DNA from: CAVTJX01 sp963735175 | GTDB lineage: Bacteria > Electryoneota > RPQS01 | DNA: 64,000 nt | Reading direction: 5' to 3' | Assembly: GCA_963735175.1 (NCBI GenBank) | Contig: CAVTJX010000016.1 | Location: 558,001-622,000 of the forward strand | In this document: positions 8,121 through 16,897 of the stretch, piece by piece | Position numbering within the stretch: the stretch's first letter is position 1 | How the letters are laid out: each line of letters starts with the position of its first letter | Notes under the pieces: generated by a model | What the model saw: only the letters and a program-made list of their open reading frames with translations | Told to the model about the DNA's origin: nothing | The model's database searches: none | Made by a program: the position numbers and the translations under genes

Positions 8121-8929
8121 GAGGTTTTCACCGGGTGTTCTTTTGCGATGCGAGCGTGGGCCGTGCGTCCAGAATTTTTATAGGACAATTCCACGCCCAT
8201 CGCCAGCACAACTTGCAGTCCGGACGCGCGGGCGGAATCGAGACCCGTACGAGAGCGCGCCAGGGTCCGTTGCCAATCGAAACCGGGTCCGTTATCGGTG
8301 ACACTCAGGAGAAAGTGCGTACCCTGGTCCGCGATTTCGATGACGAAGGCCGGGTTCTCACCGGCGGCGCCGTGAGTGGCCGCGTTCTTGATGAGTTCGG
8401 CGGCGATGAGCGGCAGCCGGCGGCCGGCGCTATCCAGATCGGCGCCACGATCGCGCGCAAACGCCACGAGACGTGCGATCGGTTCCGGCGGCAAGGTAGC
8501 GAGTCCTGTGCACGGGATCATCAATGTTTCACCATACGTTTCCGGCGCGGCTTCCGCGTGGAGCGCGAGGTCAAGTTGCTGCGCCGATTCGACAAGCCCG
8601 GCAATATCGGCCAGCCGATACGGCTTGGAAAGCATGGAAAATGCGCCCGCATCGAGGGCCTGCCGCAAGAGCGCAAAGTCTGCCATTCCGGTGGCCAAGT
8701 AGCCAATCGCGCCGGGATGACGGCGGGAAAGTTCGCGCAACACATCAATTCCGGAACAACCGGGCAACATGTAGTCTACAAGGGTAATTTCAGGCTGGAA
8801 ATCGCAATAGGTCGCTTCAACCTGATCGGGATGTTCAACCACACTGACCGTATGGCCAAGCATTTCGAGGGTCGCGCGAACGACTTCGTTAACCTGAATA
8901 TCGTCATCAACCAGAAGAATTCGGCTCAC
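8117..8929 (-). CDS. Receiver fused directly to a HATPase domain (no HisKA)
   Basis: Starts at GTG 8929. Residues 1-118 are a receiver (VDDD, Asp52 in TLVDYMLPGCSG, Lys in LSKPYR). Residues about 165-268 are a GHKL ATPase of the anti-sigma/two-component kind (AELIKNAATHG, VTDNGPGFDW, SGLQVVLAM). There is no dimerisation/His-phosphorylation domain, so it is neither a classical kinase nor a transcription factor. It may be a phosphorylation-controlled ATP-binding switch comparable to RsbW-like or PhyR/HATPase arrangements (inference). It is the first gene of the signalling run. Confidence 0.82.
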   Translation of the reverse strand: MSRILLVDDDIQVNEVVRATLEMLGHTVSVVEHPDQVEATYCDFQPEITLVDYMLPGCSGIDVLRELSRRHPGAIGYLATGMADFALLRQALDAGAFSMLSKPYRLADIAGLVESAQQLDLALHAEAAPETYGETLMIPCTGLATLPPEPIARLVAFARDRGADLDSAGRRLPLIAAELIKNAATHGAAGENPAFVIEIADQGTHFLLSVTDNGPGFDWQRTLARSRTGLDSARASGLQVVLAMGVELSYKNSGRTAHARIAKEHPVKTS

Positions 8930-9108
8930 GCAGAGGTGCCTTTAGTATTGGGCCGTTGATGCGTATACGTTGGAGAAACACAGCACACCGACAAATAAAT
9001 CGGCAATATCCATACCAGCACGCGGTGCTGGACCCGATGACGCTGGCGCTGTTGATTGCCGCGCGCGCAGACGCGCATGCTGAGACTTACCGGGGTCAGA
9101 GAACGAAA

Positions 9109-9132
9109 AGAGGCGCGTGGAAACGCGCCTCT
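9109..9132 (-). terminator. Intrinsic terminator after flgM
   Basis: A perfect 10-bp stem AGAGGCGCGT/ACGCGCCTCT with a 4-base loop is followed on the minus strand by TTTTCGTTC. It lies about 45 bases beyond the flgM stop. Confidence 0.85.
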
Positions 9133-9174
9133 GACTGTTCAGGACGGAAGCAAGAAACAAGCTGATGTCAGCCG

Positions 9175-9480
9175 TTAGCGGGCGTAGAAGCCCAGTACCT
9201 GGTCGGCAATCTGGGTCTCAACCTCGGGGCTGTTGTAAAACCCCTCGGCAATCCGGGTCCGAATGTCGGCCAGGCGGTCCGGAGTCAGCGGGGCCTCGAG
9301 TGCGGCAGCCGCTCCGGGGTCCGAGGCTACCGAAGCACGGGCAGAAAGGGACAGATCGAGGCTATCGCCGTAGTCGGTTTGGGACTCTTTTGCCGGGGTC
9401 TGGCTGTTGGGAGTCTCCGTCCGGCGGTTCGCCAGTGGGTCCAATCCCCTCAGAACACCATTTAAATCATTCACTTTCAT
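9175..9480 (-). CDS. flgM: FlgM-like anti-sigma-28 factor
   Basis: The 101-residue protein has a polar, disordered-looking N-terminal half and the C-terminal sigma-binding pattern of FlgM (LADIRTRIAEGFYNSPEVETQIADQVL). FlgM holds FliA (encoded at 37496) inactive until it is exported through the finished hook. It stands as a single gene, with its own sigma-54-type promoter upstream and a terminator downstream, next to the late filament genes. Confidence 0.85.
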   Translation of the reverse strand: MKVNDLNGVLRGLDPLANRRTETPNSQTPAKESQTDYGDSLDLSLSARASVASDPGAAAALEAPLTPDRLADIRTRIAEGFYNSPEVETQIADQVLGFYAR

Positions 9481-9523
9481 AGCTATCTGCGGTTCCTCTT
9501 GAGCTTGCTATGACCTTTCAAAT

Positions 9524-9539
9524 AGCAACCCCCATGCCA
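9524..9539 (-). promoter_or_regulatory. Sigma-54-type (-24/-12) promoter of flgM
   Basis: On the minus strand TGGCAT-GGGGG-TTGCT shows the invariant GG and GC with 10-base spacing. The expected start near 9512 lies about 30 bases before the flgM ATG. Confidence 0.72.
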
Positions 9540-9674
9540 CGAACGTGACGTTCGATCCATGATGGCCGGGATTGACGGGCGACTTAATCGCAAACTGGGG
9601 GGTTCTGTTCTATGCCCTTCGATCGACGGGAGTCCGGTGGTGTCGGAACTTCAATCGCGGGCCGCAATCGACGG

Positions 9675-10094
9675 TCAAAGCGCAGAATCCGGGGCTTCGG
9701 TTTCGACGAGTTTGCCTTCGTTTTTCAGACGATCGAACAGCTCGATCCAAGCCGTGCGGATGTCGTGCATGGAGGCCGCCACTTGGTCGAGTTGGTCCGG
9801 ATCGCGGGAGACGTTTCCCAGCGAAAGCTTGGTGGAAAGGAAGTCGTACATGCGATCGAGGCTGCGCGCGGCTTCGCCGCCCTCGATCAAATTCAGACCG
9901 CGGCGCAGTTCGGACAGGCATTCGAAGGCGGCATCGACCGCCTGACCCTTTTCGGCCCAGCGCTGGGCGCGCATGTGCTCGGCGGCGTCGCGGGTATAGC
10001 GAGTGACACCGTCGCAGAGCATGAGCACCAGTTGCGTGCGGCTGCAGGTAGCGTCGGCTTGTTTGTAGAGCGCGTGATTGGAATGCAGTTTCAT
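9675..10094 (-). CDS. fliS: Flagellin export chaperone FliS
   Basis: The 139-residue helical protein matches FliS: ALYKQADATCSRTQLVLMLCDGVTRYTRDAAEHM near the N-terminus, then the central ECLSELRRGLNLIEGG and MYDFLSTKLSLGN. FliS binds the flagellin C-terminus in the cytoplasm and delivers it to FlhA. It follows fliD by a few bases once the fliD frame is corrected, as in many flagellar clusters, and follows the flagellin 1 gene in the same direction. Confidence 0.9.
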   Translation of the reverse strand: MKLHSNHALYKQADATCSRTQLVLMLCDGVTRYTRDAAEHMRAQRWAEKGQAVDAAFECLSELRRGLNLIEGGEAARSLDRMYDFLSTKLSLGNVSRDPDQLDQVAASMHDIRTAWIELFDRLKNEGKLVETEAPDSAL

Positions 10095-10101
10095 GGGGAG
10101 T

Positions 10102-12013
10102 TTACAAAATGGCGGAAAGGTAACTGCTTCTGGTTTCGCATCCTGGACATGATGGTCTCGAGATTCAGGAACTGCTCGCGGAGGCGACTCTCGGAAGTCG
10201 CCAGCCGTTCATCCCAGGCATCGATCTGCCGACTCAGCGATTCAATGGTGCTGTTGATGTTATCGCGGGCAAAGTGAATCGGGCCGAAATCCTTGTCGTT
10301 GATGAGTTGTGCCTCGAAGGCGAGGGTTCCCGCCATGCCTTTGGAGAAACGGAAGGTCGTCGACACCGTGCCCGGGCCGCTGCCGGAATCGGTGAAACTC
10401 AGCACCAGTCCCTTCAGCGAGGAGTCGTCGGCGGCCTTGATGAACCCGCCGTCGACAGTTGCCGCCTGCCCATTGATGGTGGCCGAGGTGACAGCTCCGG
10501 TGGCGTCGTAATTGATTTCCAGCGAGTATTCGCCGGGTGTCGTCCAGGCGCCGGAGTCGATGATGCCGATCTTGCTGTCGCCGGCGACAAAATCTTCGGT
10601 AAAGAGTTTGACGACGTCTTCGAAATGATTCTCGAGGGCATCATCAAGCTTAGCACCGTCGATTTTGAGCTGACTGCCGGTGGAGGTGGTAATCCCGGCG
10701 GCGGACAGGTTGTTGTAGCGGGCATTGCTGTCCATGCCACCGAGGGCGCGCGTGACGGCGTCCGTCAGGCGTGAGCGGGTGGTGGAGAGGAAACCGTCAC
10801 CGAGCAGCGGCGCGGCCACCTTGTTCTCTTCGTCGTAGGAAGAAAAGGTGTTGATGTCGCCGATCGCCGAATTGTACGCCTTGACAAATTCTTCGATCTT
10901 GGCGCGGACCGCGGTCTTGTCGTTGGCCACCGTAACATCGACCAAGGTGCCGGGCTCCGCCGAATTCAAGCTGAGGGTCACGCCGTCGAGCACGTCCGTG
11001 ACGGAGTTCGTGGCCTTGCTCATGTAAATGCCGTCGACACAGAGCAGGGCATCCTGAGCCGCGGTGAGCTGGGGGGTAAAGACGTCGACATCGAAACTCT
11101 GGCCGCCCACGAGATCGCCGGCGGCAAAGGAAAGCTGCACTCCTTCCGCGACGGCGAGATTGCCGCCGCCGTAGCCTGCGGGGATGACGACGGACCCGGT
11201 ATTGCCGAGACTGTCCGCCCAGTTGAGCGTGATGTCGGCCGTCCCCACAGTCTGCGCTCCCGAGCCGGCCACGGTGAAGGTTAACGACTTGTTGACGCTG
11301 CCCGCGTAAGTCCCGCCGGAGGTGATCGCAGAGGTGCCGCTCCAGCCGGACTGGAGTTCGGCGGTATCGACATGCGAGGAGGCGAAGTCAAGGTTTGTGG
11401 GATTAGATCCGACAATGATCCGGTTATCGACGCCCGTACGATTGGACGTCAATACCAGGCGGTAGCGATTCGCGCCAGACCCGTCGTCGACGATGGAGGC
11501 GGTGACGAGGTCGTCGTTGTCGGGCGCGCTGTTGATGAGCTGCGCGAGCTGTTCGAGGGTCGTGCCCGCAGAGAGATCGGCGTCGGCGATGGTGATGGTC
11601 TTGTCCCCCGTTTGGAGAACGAGATCGCCACCACTATCGCCGACGCCGGTAACGTTCTTGTCGGCCCATCCCTGCGCGGCCAGGCGGTGCGCCCGCGCAA
11701 GCTGGCGCACTTCCACGGTATGCGCGCCTTCGGCGGCCCCGGCACCGGCGGAAATCCCGAGGATTCCCGTATCGGAGGAGGAAGCGGCCTTGACGGCGAA
11801 CTCAGATCTCTGATCGAGCGCCTCCATAGCGGACTGGAGGGACGCGACCTTCGTCTGAATCTGAGCCCACAGCTTGAGCTTGGTTTCATACCCGCTCCTG
11901 CGCGAGGCCAGCAGCGACTGCGGCTGGCGCTCGATCTGCATGAGCTGAGTGATGGTGGATTCCCAGTCGATGCCCGAAGCCAGACCGGAAACCGAGGATG
12001 TGCCGCTTGCCAT
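10102..12013 (-). CDS. fliD: Flagellar filament cap protein FliD (one extra base near the end)
   Basis: Start at ATG 12013, preceded by GGAAAGGAAG. FliD_N is recognised at GLASGIDWESTITQLMQIE, with hook-associated FliD_C features near the end (FVKAYNSAIGDINTFS, GTLAFEAQLINDKDFG, ARDNINSTIESLSRQIDAWDERL). The uncorrected C-terminus is atypical. Dropping one base near 10120 yields the usual ending SSYLSAIL and a stop at 10102. The cap caps the filament and directs flagellin polymerisation. Length of about 637 residues is large but normal. Confidence 0.9.
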
Positions 12014-12072
12014 ACTTACTTCCTTTCCGGGGACGGAGCCACAGCGAGAAGACTGCACTCCGGCGTTTTCAC

Positions 12073-12107
12073 GGCCTGGCTCCACCCCGAAGCGGAAGCG
12101 TCAGGCC
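12073..12107 (-). terminator. Possible hairpin after flagellin 1
   Basis: GGCCTG (12073-12078) can pair with CAGGCC (12102-12107), with partial inner pairing, starting two bases after the flagellin stop. No T-run follows, so it may attenuate rather than end transcription into fliD. Confidence 0.35.
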
Positions 12108-12108
12108 C

Positions 12109-13008
12109 TTAGCCCACCAACTGGGCGATCATGTTCGGCAGATTGTTGGCGGTCGAGAGCATCGACACGCCGGTCTGCATGAGGATCTGCGAGCGGGTGA
12201 AATTGGACATTTCGGACGCGAAATCCGTGTCGCGAATAGCCGATTCCGAAGCGGTCGCCGATTCCTGCGAAATCTTGAGGTTCGTGATCGTGCTCTGCAG
12301 CCGCTCGACCATGGAGCCGATGAAGGTCCGCTCCGTGTCGCCCGAGTTGATGGCGGCGAGGAGCGACGTCACGGCGCCCTGCGCGGAAGCCGTGTCGGCC
12401 ACGTTCAGCGACGTCAGACCCAGTGCGGAGCCCGTCATGCTGCCGAGGTTGACGTAATAGTAGTCCTGACCGGCGGTGTTGTTTTCGCCGATCTGGAAGC
12501 GGATCGCCGTCGAACTGGCCGCGATGCTCGCCTGGTTGAAACCGAGGGCGAGGGTGGTGTCCGTGGAGATGGTGCTCGCCGCACGGCTGCCATCGAGCAG
12601 ATAGTAGCCGTTGTAATTGGTCGTGCCGGCGATGCGATCGATTTCGCTCTTGATCTGCTGGAATTCGACGTTCGCCACCTGGCGGTCGAGCGTCGTCAAG
12701 ATGCCGTTCGAGGCCTGCACAGCGATGGCGCGCATACGAACCAGTTTTTCATTGATCACGCCAATCGCGCCTTCCGCCGTCTGCAACATGTTGACGTCGT
12801 AGGTCGCGTTCTTCTCCGACTCCTGCATGCCGGCGATGTTCGCCCGCATGCGTTCCGAAATGCCGAGCCCGGTGGGGTCATCCCACGAGTGGTTGATGCG
12901 CAGACCGCTCGACAGGCGCTGAACGGACCTGTCCAGTTCATTCTGAGTGAACCAAATTTGACGCTGGGAACTCAGGGACTGCAGATTGTGGTTAATCGCC
13001 GTACTCAT
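12109..13008 (-). CDS. fliC: Flagellin 1
   Basis: The 299-residue flagellin has conserved D0/D1 ends: AINHNLQSLSSQRQ and RLSSGLRIN at the N-terminus, ATASESAIRDTDFASEMSNF and QTGVSMLSTANNLPNMIAQLVG-type sequence at the C-terminus. The middle is short, so there is little or no surface D2/D3 domain. The conserved DDAAGLAI stretch is changed to DDPTGLGI. It is secreted and polymerises into the filament. A sigma-28 promoter precedes it and fliD-fliS follow. It is closely similar to flagellin 2 at 15472. Confidence 0.95.
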   Translation of the reverse strand: MSTAINHNLQSLSSQRQIWFTQNELDRSVQRLSSGLRINHSWDDPTGLGISERMRANIAGMQESEKNATYDVNMLQTAEGAIGVINEKLVRMRAIAVQASNGILTTLDRQVANVEFQQIKSEIDRIAGTTNYNGYYLLDGSRAASTISTDTTLALGFNQASIAASSTAIRFQIGENNTAGQDYYYVNLGSMTGSALGLTSLNVADTASAQGAVTSLLAAINSGDTERTFIGSMVERLQSTITNLKISQESATASESAIRDTDFASEMSNFTRSQILMQTGVSMLSTANNLPNMIAQLVG

Positions 13009-13092
13009 TCAATTCTCCTCCGTAAGAGATGCGTATATGGACCGTCGTGTGGTTACGCTTTCCCGTTGGGCTTTCGTCCAACTCTGTTTGAG

Positions 13093-13119
13093 TTATCGGC
13101 TCACCAAACGGGGACTTGA
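13093..13119 (-). promoter_or_regulatory. Sigma-28 promoter of flagellin 1
   Basis: On the minus strand TCAA and GCCGATAA are separated by 15 bases; the -10 element is an exact FliA consensus. The start codon is about 80 bases downstream, behind GGAGGAG. Confidence 0.82.
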
Positions 13120-13160
13120 GCACAACGGGCCGGGAGGAGGGTCAGTATGTCAAATAACTA

Positions 13161-14996
13161 TTAGATGTTGCGATTCAGCCACAGACCAAGACTGAGTAAG
13201 AGCCAACATTGCTGTCTGACCCCGGGTCGGTGGTTGTCACGGCGCAACATGTTGAGGGCCTCGGGGTCGAAAATGGCGGTCAGAGGACCGGAGGTGAAGT
13301 TCTGATCGAGTTCATTTTGCCCTTCGGGACTCTCGAGGAGGCGTTCCAGAGAGGCATCGAACGGTTTTTTTGGCCGTGATTGCACGGCTGTCGGCAATAA
13401 ATCGGCAAACGTCCGGCGGAGCAATGACTTATCGGACCGCTGGGGAGCATATTTCAGGGCTGGCGGTAAACTGCCAATGTAGCTTACGAGATCGGTATCC
13501 GTATAAGGTACACGACCTTCGAGAGAAGCACCCATGGTTGCGCCGTCGAGACGGGCGAGGAGATTGGGCAAATGCGCATATTCGAGGAGGCCATGGAATC
13601 GATTGGCGGGCGCGGCCTTGGCAAAAGGCGCGAGGACGGCGGCGAAGGGGTCCTCCGCCGCTTGCTGATGGAGGGCGTCGCGCCAGCGGCGCTGTAAGAG
13701 TTTTTCTAAATCGGCCGGATGAAACCAAGAATAAAGGGATGCAAAGAGGCGCGAGTCTGAGCGATAATCAAGTGTGGGGTGCTGTGTCCGGAAGAGGTCA
13801 AGCAACACGGGATTGCCCTCGCGGGCGGCATCGGAGGCGCGGCGGTAAACTTCAAGCACCGAGAGAATACGGGTGTAACCGCCGAAGAGTTCATCCGCCC
13901 CCTCCCCCGTCAGGACAGCCTTGACCTCGCCCTGGGCTTCGCGCGCGAGCAAATAAATAAGGACTTCGTTGGGATACGCGGCGGGGAGATGGCGCAGGCG
14001 AATCAGTTCGCGCAACGCCGTAAAGAATTCAGCCGTGCTGGCGACGCGCTCACGATGGTGGCAATGCCAACGCTCGGCCACCGCGCGCGCGGGGGCAAAT
14101 TCATCGTCGTCGCCTTCGAGGGCGATGGTGTAGGTGCGGGGCGGTTCGGCGCGCATCTGGGCCAGCAGCCCTGTAAGGATAGCGCTGTCTACTCCGCCGG
14201 AGAGAAAGACGCCCACCGGCGCATCGGCAATCATCTGGCGGCCCACCGCAAGGTGCAAGAGGTGCCGCAGCCGCGCCTGGACGACGACCTCGGATTCCGG
14301 CGACGCTGCATCGGGGGCACTGACTGCAGGATTGAACCAACGCTCAACCGTAGCGCCCTCGGGAGTGACGACGAGCTGCGTACCGGGTTCGAGTACTTTT
14401 AAATCGGCGAGCAGGGTGCGCGTGCCGAAAGCGGGCTGGGCAAAGCGCAGGAAGTGCAGCACACCCGCCGGGCTCAAGGCGCCACGACCGGCAAAGACAG
14501 AGTCCCAGGCGGAAGGTTCGGAGGCGAACTCGACAGCGCGCGGTGTAAAGCGGTAGAAGGCGGGCTTAATGCCGAGGCGATCGCGCACGAGGATCAGGCG
14601 TTCGCGCGCCGGGTCATAGATGGCAAAGGCAAACATGCCGTTCAGCCGTTCCCAGGCGCAATCGCCCCAGGTATCGTAGGCGGCAAGCAGGACCTCGGTG
14701 TCGCTGCGGGTGTGGAACTGACAGCCGCGGATGATGAGTTCGGCGCGGAGTTCGGCATTGTTGTAGATTTCGCCATTATAGGAGAGCACGGTGCCGCGGG
14801 CGCTGTGCATTGGCTGGGCGCCGTTTTCAGGATCGAGCAGGCTGAGGCGGACGTGTGAGAAGCCGACGTGGCGGCTGGACCACGTGCCATGCGCATCGGG
14901 GCCACGATGACGGAGGCGGACGGCACGGCGCTCAAGCGCCGCGGTATCGACGACCGTGTCCTGATCGAGCAGATATTCTCCGGCGAAACCACACAT
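13161..14996 (-). CDS. asnB: Asparagine synthetase (glutamine-hydrolysing) family amidotransferase
   Basis: The start is ATG 14996, which places the catalytic Cys at position 2 (MCGFAGEYLL). The class II glutaminase domain has RHRGPDAHG, NGEIYNN and TRSDTEVL. The synthetase domain has the PP-loop FLSGGVDSAI and TGEGADELFGGY. At 611 residues it is full length. The family makes asparagine or amidates other acids using glutamine and ATP. It is four bases downstream of the FlgN-like gene and in line with flagellin 2 under a sigma-28 promoter. A late flagellar position is odd for housekeeping asparagine synthesis and hints at a role in filament modification (inference). Confidence 0.9.
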   Translation of the reverse strand: MCGFAGEYLLDQDTVVDTAALERRAVRLRHRGPDAHGTWSSRHVGFSHVRLSLLDPENGAQPMHSARGTVLSYNGEIYNNAELRAELIIRGCQFHTRSDTEVLLAAYDTWGDCAWERLNGMFAFAIYDPARERLILVRDRLGIKPAFYRFTPRAVEFASEPSAWDSVFAGRGALSPAGVLHFLRFAQPAFGTRTLLADLKVLEPGTQLVVTPEGATVERWFNPAVSAPDAASPESEVVVQARLRHLLHLAVGRQMIADAPVGVFLSGGVDSAILTGLLAQMRAEPPRTYTIALEGDDDEFAPARAVAERWHCHHRERVASTAEFFTALRELIRLRHLPAAYPNEVLIYLLAREAQGEVKAVLTGEGADELFGGYTRILSVLEVYRRASDAAREGNPVLLDLFRTQHPTLDYRSDSRLFASLYSWFHPADLEKLLQRRWRDALHQQAAEDPFAAVLAPFAKAAPANRFHGLLEYAHLPNLLARLDGATMGASLEGRVPYTDTDLVSYIGSLPPALKYAPQRSDKSLLRRTFADLLPTAVQSRPKKPFDASLERLLESPEGQNELDQNFTSGPLTAIFDPEALNMLRRDNHRPGVRQQCWLLLSLGLWLNRNI

Positions 14997-15000
14997 GGGA

Positions 15001-15465
15001 TTATTGTATCCTGTCGAGAACAACGCCGTGGGACGGAAGCACCCGGTAACCGGCAGCGGCGTTGCGTTTTTCGAGAATGGCGTCGAGGCGGTCGCCTACC
15101 TGCTGGCGACGGACGATCATCTGGCCGAGGCAGTAGCGTTCATGGGCCTGCAGGCGGCGCGCGAGATCGGCGGCGTCGGCGAGGAGCACGGCGCACGATC
15201 CCTGCCGGGGAAAGCTGGACGGGTCGTGCAATTCCCAGCCGCGGGCGCGGGCGGCACCGAGGGCAGGCGGCAGCAGCTCGAGCAGCGCGTCCTTGCGTTC
15301 GACGGTCCTGGCAAGGCCCTCGAGATCCTCCGCCTCGAGCAGCTCCATCTGCCGCGCAGAGAGCGCCAACAATTCACGGAAGAGGCCGCGCAACCCGGCA
15401 GCAAGCCGCAGGGCCGCGCGGTCCTCGATGGATCGCAGGGTAGACTCAGAATTATTCTGGTTCAT
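15001..15465 (-). CDS. FlgN/FliT-like flagellar chaperone
   Basis: The 154-residue protein is almost wholly helical, with the FlgN-type heptad pattern LLALSARQMELLEAEDLEGL, followed by ERKDALLELLPPAL. FlgN proteins chaperone hook-filament junction proteins in the cytoplasm. A second FlgN-like gene sits at 30990, next to flgK, so this one, six bases after flagellin 2, may serve a different filament substrate. No catalytic motif is seen. Confidence 0.6.
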   Translation of the reverse strand: MNQNNSESTLRSIEDRAALRLAAGLRGLFRELLALSARQMELLEAEDLEGLARTVERKDALLELLPPALGAARARGWELHDPSSFPRQGSCAVLLADAADLARRLQAHERYCLGQMIVRRQQVGDRLDAILEKRNAAAGYRVLPSHGVVLDRIQ

Positions 15466-15471
15466 GCATCA

Positions 15472-16371
15472 TCAGCCGACAAGCTGGGCGATCATGTTGG
15501 GTACCTGATTGGCCTGACCGAGCATCTGCACGCCGGTCTGCATCAGGATCTGAGCGCGGGTGAAGTTCGACATTTCCGCGGCGAAATCGGCATCGCGGAT
15601 CGTCGACTCGGAAGCGGTGGCGGATTCCTGCTGGACCTTCAGATTGGTGATCGTGTTCTGCAGGCGTCCGACCATCGAGCCGAGGAAAGTGCGGGTCACG
15701 TCGTTGGAGTTGATCGCGGCGAGAATTGTGCTGACGGCGGCCTGGGCGGAGGCGGTATCGGCCACACTGAGATTCGTGAGGCTGAGCGCGGAGGTGGTCA
15801 TGCCGGCGACATTGACGTAATAGAAGTCCTGACCGGCGGTGTTGTTTTCGCCGATCTGGAAGCGGATCGCCGACGAGTTCGCGGCTGTGCTGACATTATT
15901 GAGGCCGAGACCGAGGGTGGTGTCGGTGCAGACCGTGGCGGAGGCGCGGCTGCCGTCGAGCAGATAGAACCCGTTGTAATTGGTAGTGCTGGCGATGCGG
16001 TCGATTTCGCTCTTGATCTGCTGGAATTCGACGTTGGCCACCTGGCGGTCGAGGGTCGTCAGAATGCCGTTGGACGCCTGGATCGCCAGAGCGCGCATGC
16101 GGGACATTTTATCCTGCATGACACCGAGGGCGCCTTCGGCCGTTTGCAGCATGTTGACGTCGTAGGTCGCGTTCTTCTCGGCTTCCTGCATGCCGGCGAT
16201 ATTCGAACGCATGCGCTCGGAGATGCCGAGGCCGGTGGGATCGTCCCACGAATGGTTGATCCGCAGGCCACTCGAAAGGCGCTGCACGGCCGTGTCGAGA
16301 TCGTTCTGGGTGCTCCACATCGCGCGCTGGGCGCCGAGGGACAGCAGGTTGTGATTAATCCGGGTACTCAT
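15472..16371 (-). CDS. Flagellin 2
   Basis: 299 residues, the same length as flagellin 1 and about four-fifths identical by eye, including INHSWDDPTGLGISERMR and the central TLDRQVANVEFQQIKSEIDR. Differences cluster at the far N-terminus, around 145-160 and in 195-220. It carries a cysteine at residue 148 (ATVCTD) where flagellin 1 has serine (TISTD); cysteine is rare in exported flagellins. It has AGGAGA before the start and no promoter of its own in the 35-base gap to merR, so it is probably read from the sigma-28 site at 16820. Confidence 0.95.
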   Translation of the reverse strand: MSTRINHNLLSLGAQRAMWSTQNDLDTAVQRLSSGLRINHSWDDPTGLGISERMRSNIAGMQEAEKNATYDVNMLQTAEGALGVMQDKMSRMRALAIQASNGILTTLDRQVANVEFQQIKSEIDRIASTTNYNGFYLLDGSRASATVCTDTTLGLGLNNVSTAANSSAIRFQIGENNTAGQDFYYVNVAGMTTSALSLTNLSVADTASAQAAVSTILAAINSNDVTRTFLGSMVGRLQNTITNLKVQQESATASESTIRDADFAAEMSNFTRAQILMQTGVQMLGQANQVPNMIAQLVG

Positions 16372-16406
16372 GGACGAAAAATCTCCTGAAGTTTCCTTCC
16401 GATTCG

Positions 16407-16757
16407 CTACTCTTTAACCAGCTTTTTGAGCAGGTATTCCGACATCGCCCGGGCCAGTTCGGCCAGCGGATCGGACGGCGGCACATCCGTGGTTTCGACC
16501 TTTTTCAGTAAGTCGAGTTTTCTGCGGGCTCCATCGATGGTGTAGCCCTGGACCTTAACGAGGTAGTTGATCTTTTCCAGATCGGCGATGGATTTCTCGT
16601 CATAGCGGCGCTGGTTGCCGGTGGTGCGCAGCGGTTCGAGGAAAGCATCGAACTCCTTTTCCCAGTATCGGATCGTGGGTTTGGGAATGCCAGTGATGGC
16701 GTTGACCTGTCCGATGGAAAATAGTCTGGGGGCCCTTAGTCCGCGTCCCTTCAACAT
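16407..16757 (-). CDS. MerR-type transcriptional regulator
   Basis: A winged-helix MerR domain is visible: RLFSIGQVNAITGIPKPTIRYWEKEF, then GNQRRYDEKSIADLEKINYLVKVQGYTIDGARRKL. The C-terminal remainder is a short helix. I chose ATG 16757 because GAGGAG sits upstream; an in-frame ATG at 16805 would add 16 residues but would leave only a few bases of leader from the sigma-28 promoter. As part of the flagellin 2 unit it could tune late flagellar or glycosylation genes; the target is unknown. Confidence 0.82.
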   Translation of the reverse strand: MLKGRGLRAPRLFSIGQVNAITGIPKPTIRYWEKEFDAFLEPLRTTGNQRRYDEKSIADLEKINYLVKVQGYTIDGARRKLDLLKKVETTDVPPSDPLAELARAMSEYLLKKLVKE

Positions 16758-16819
16758 GGCAGCTTGCTCCTCTGATTTCACGATTCTAACGGTGCTGGAC
16801 AGCATTTCCTACACCTTTA

Positions 16820-16847
16820 TTATCGGGAAGCGCACGGCAGAACTTTA
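16820..16847 (-). promoter_or_regulatory. Sigma-28 promoter of the merR-flagellin 2 unit
   Basis: On the minus strand TAAA and CCCGATAA are separated by 16 bases (FliA consensus TAAA-N15-GCCGATAA; one mismatch and one extra spacer base). Confidence 0.7.
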
Positions 16848-16897
16848 GTTTTTCTGCAAGCCGGCCGTAAGTTTCTGTACATAAACGCTGCATGCTG

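Noticed and set aside
9015..9031. Inverted repeat CCAGCA/TGCTGG as an operator or terminator for the signalling run
   Set aside because: It is short (6 bp), has no T-run on either strand and no clear promoter alignment.
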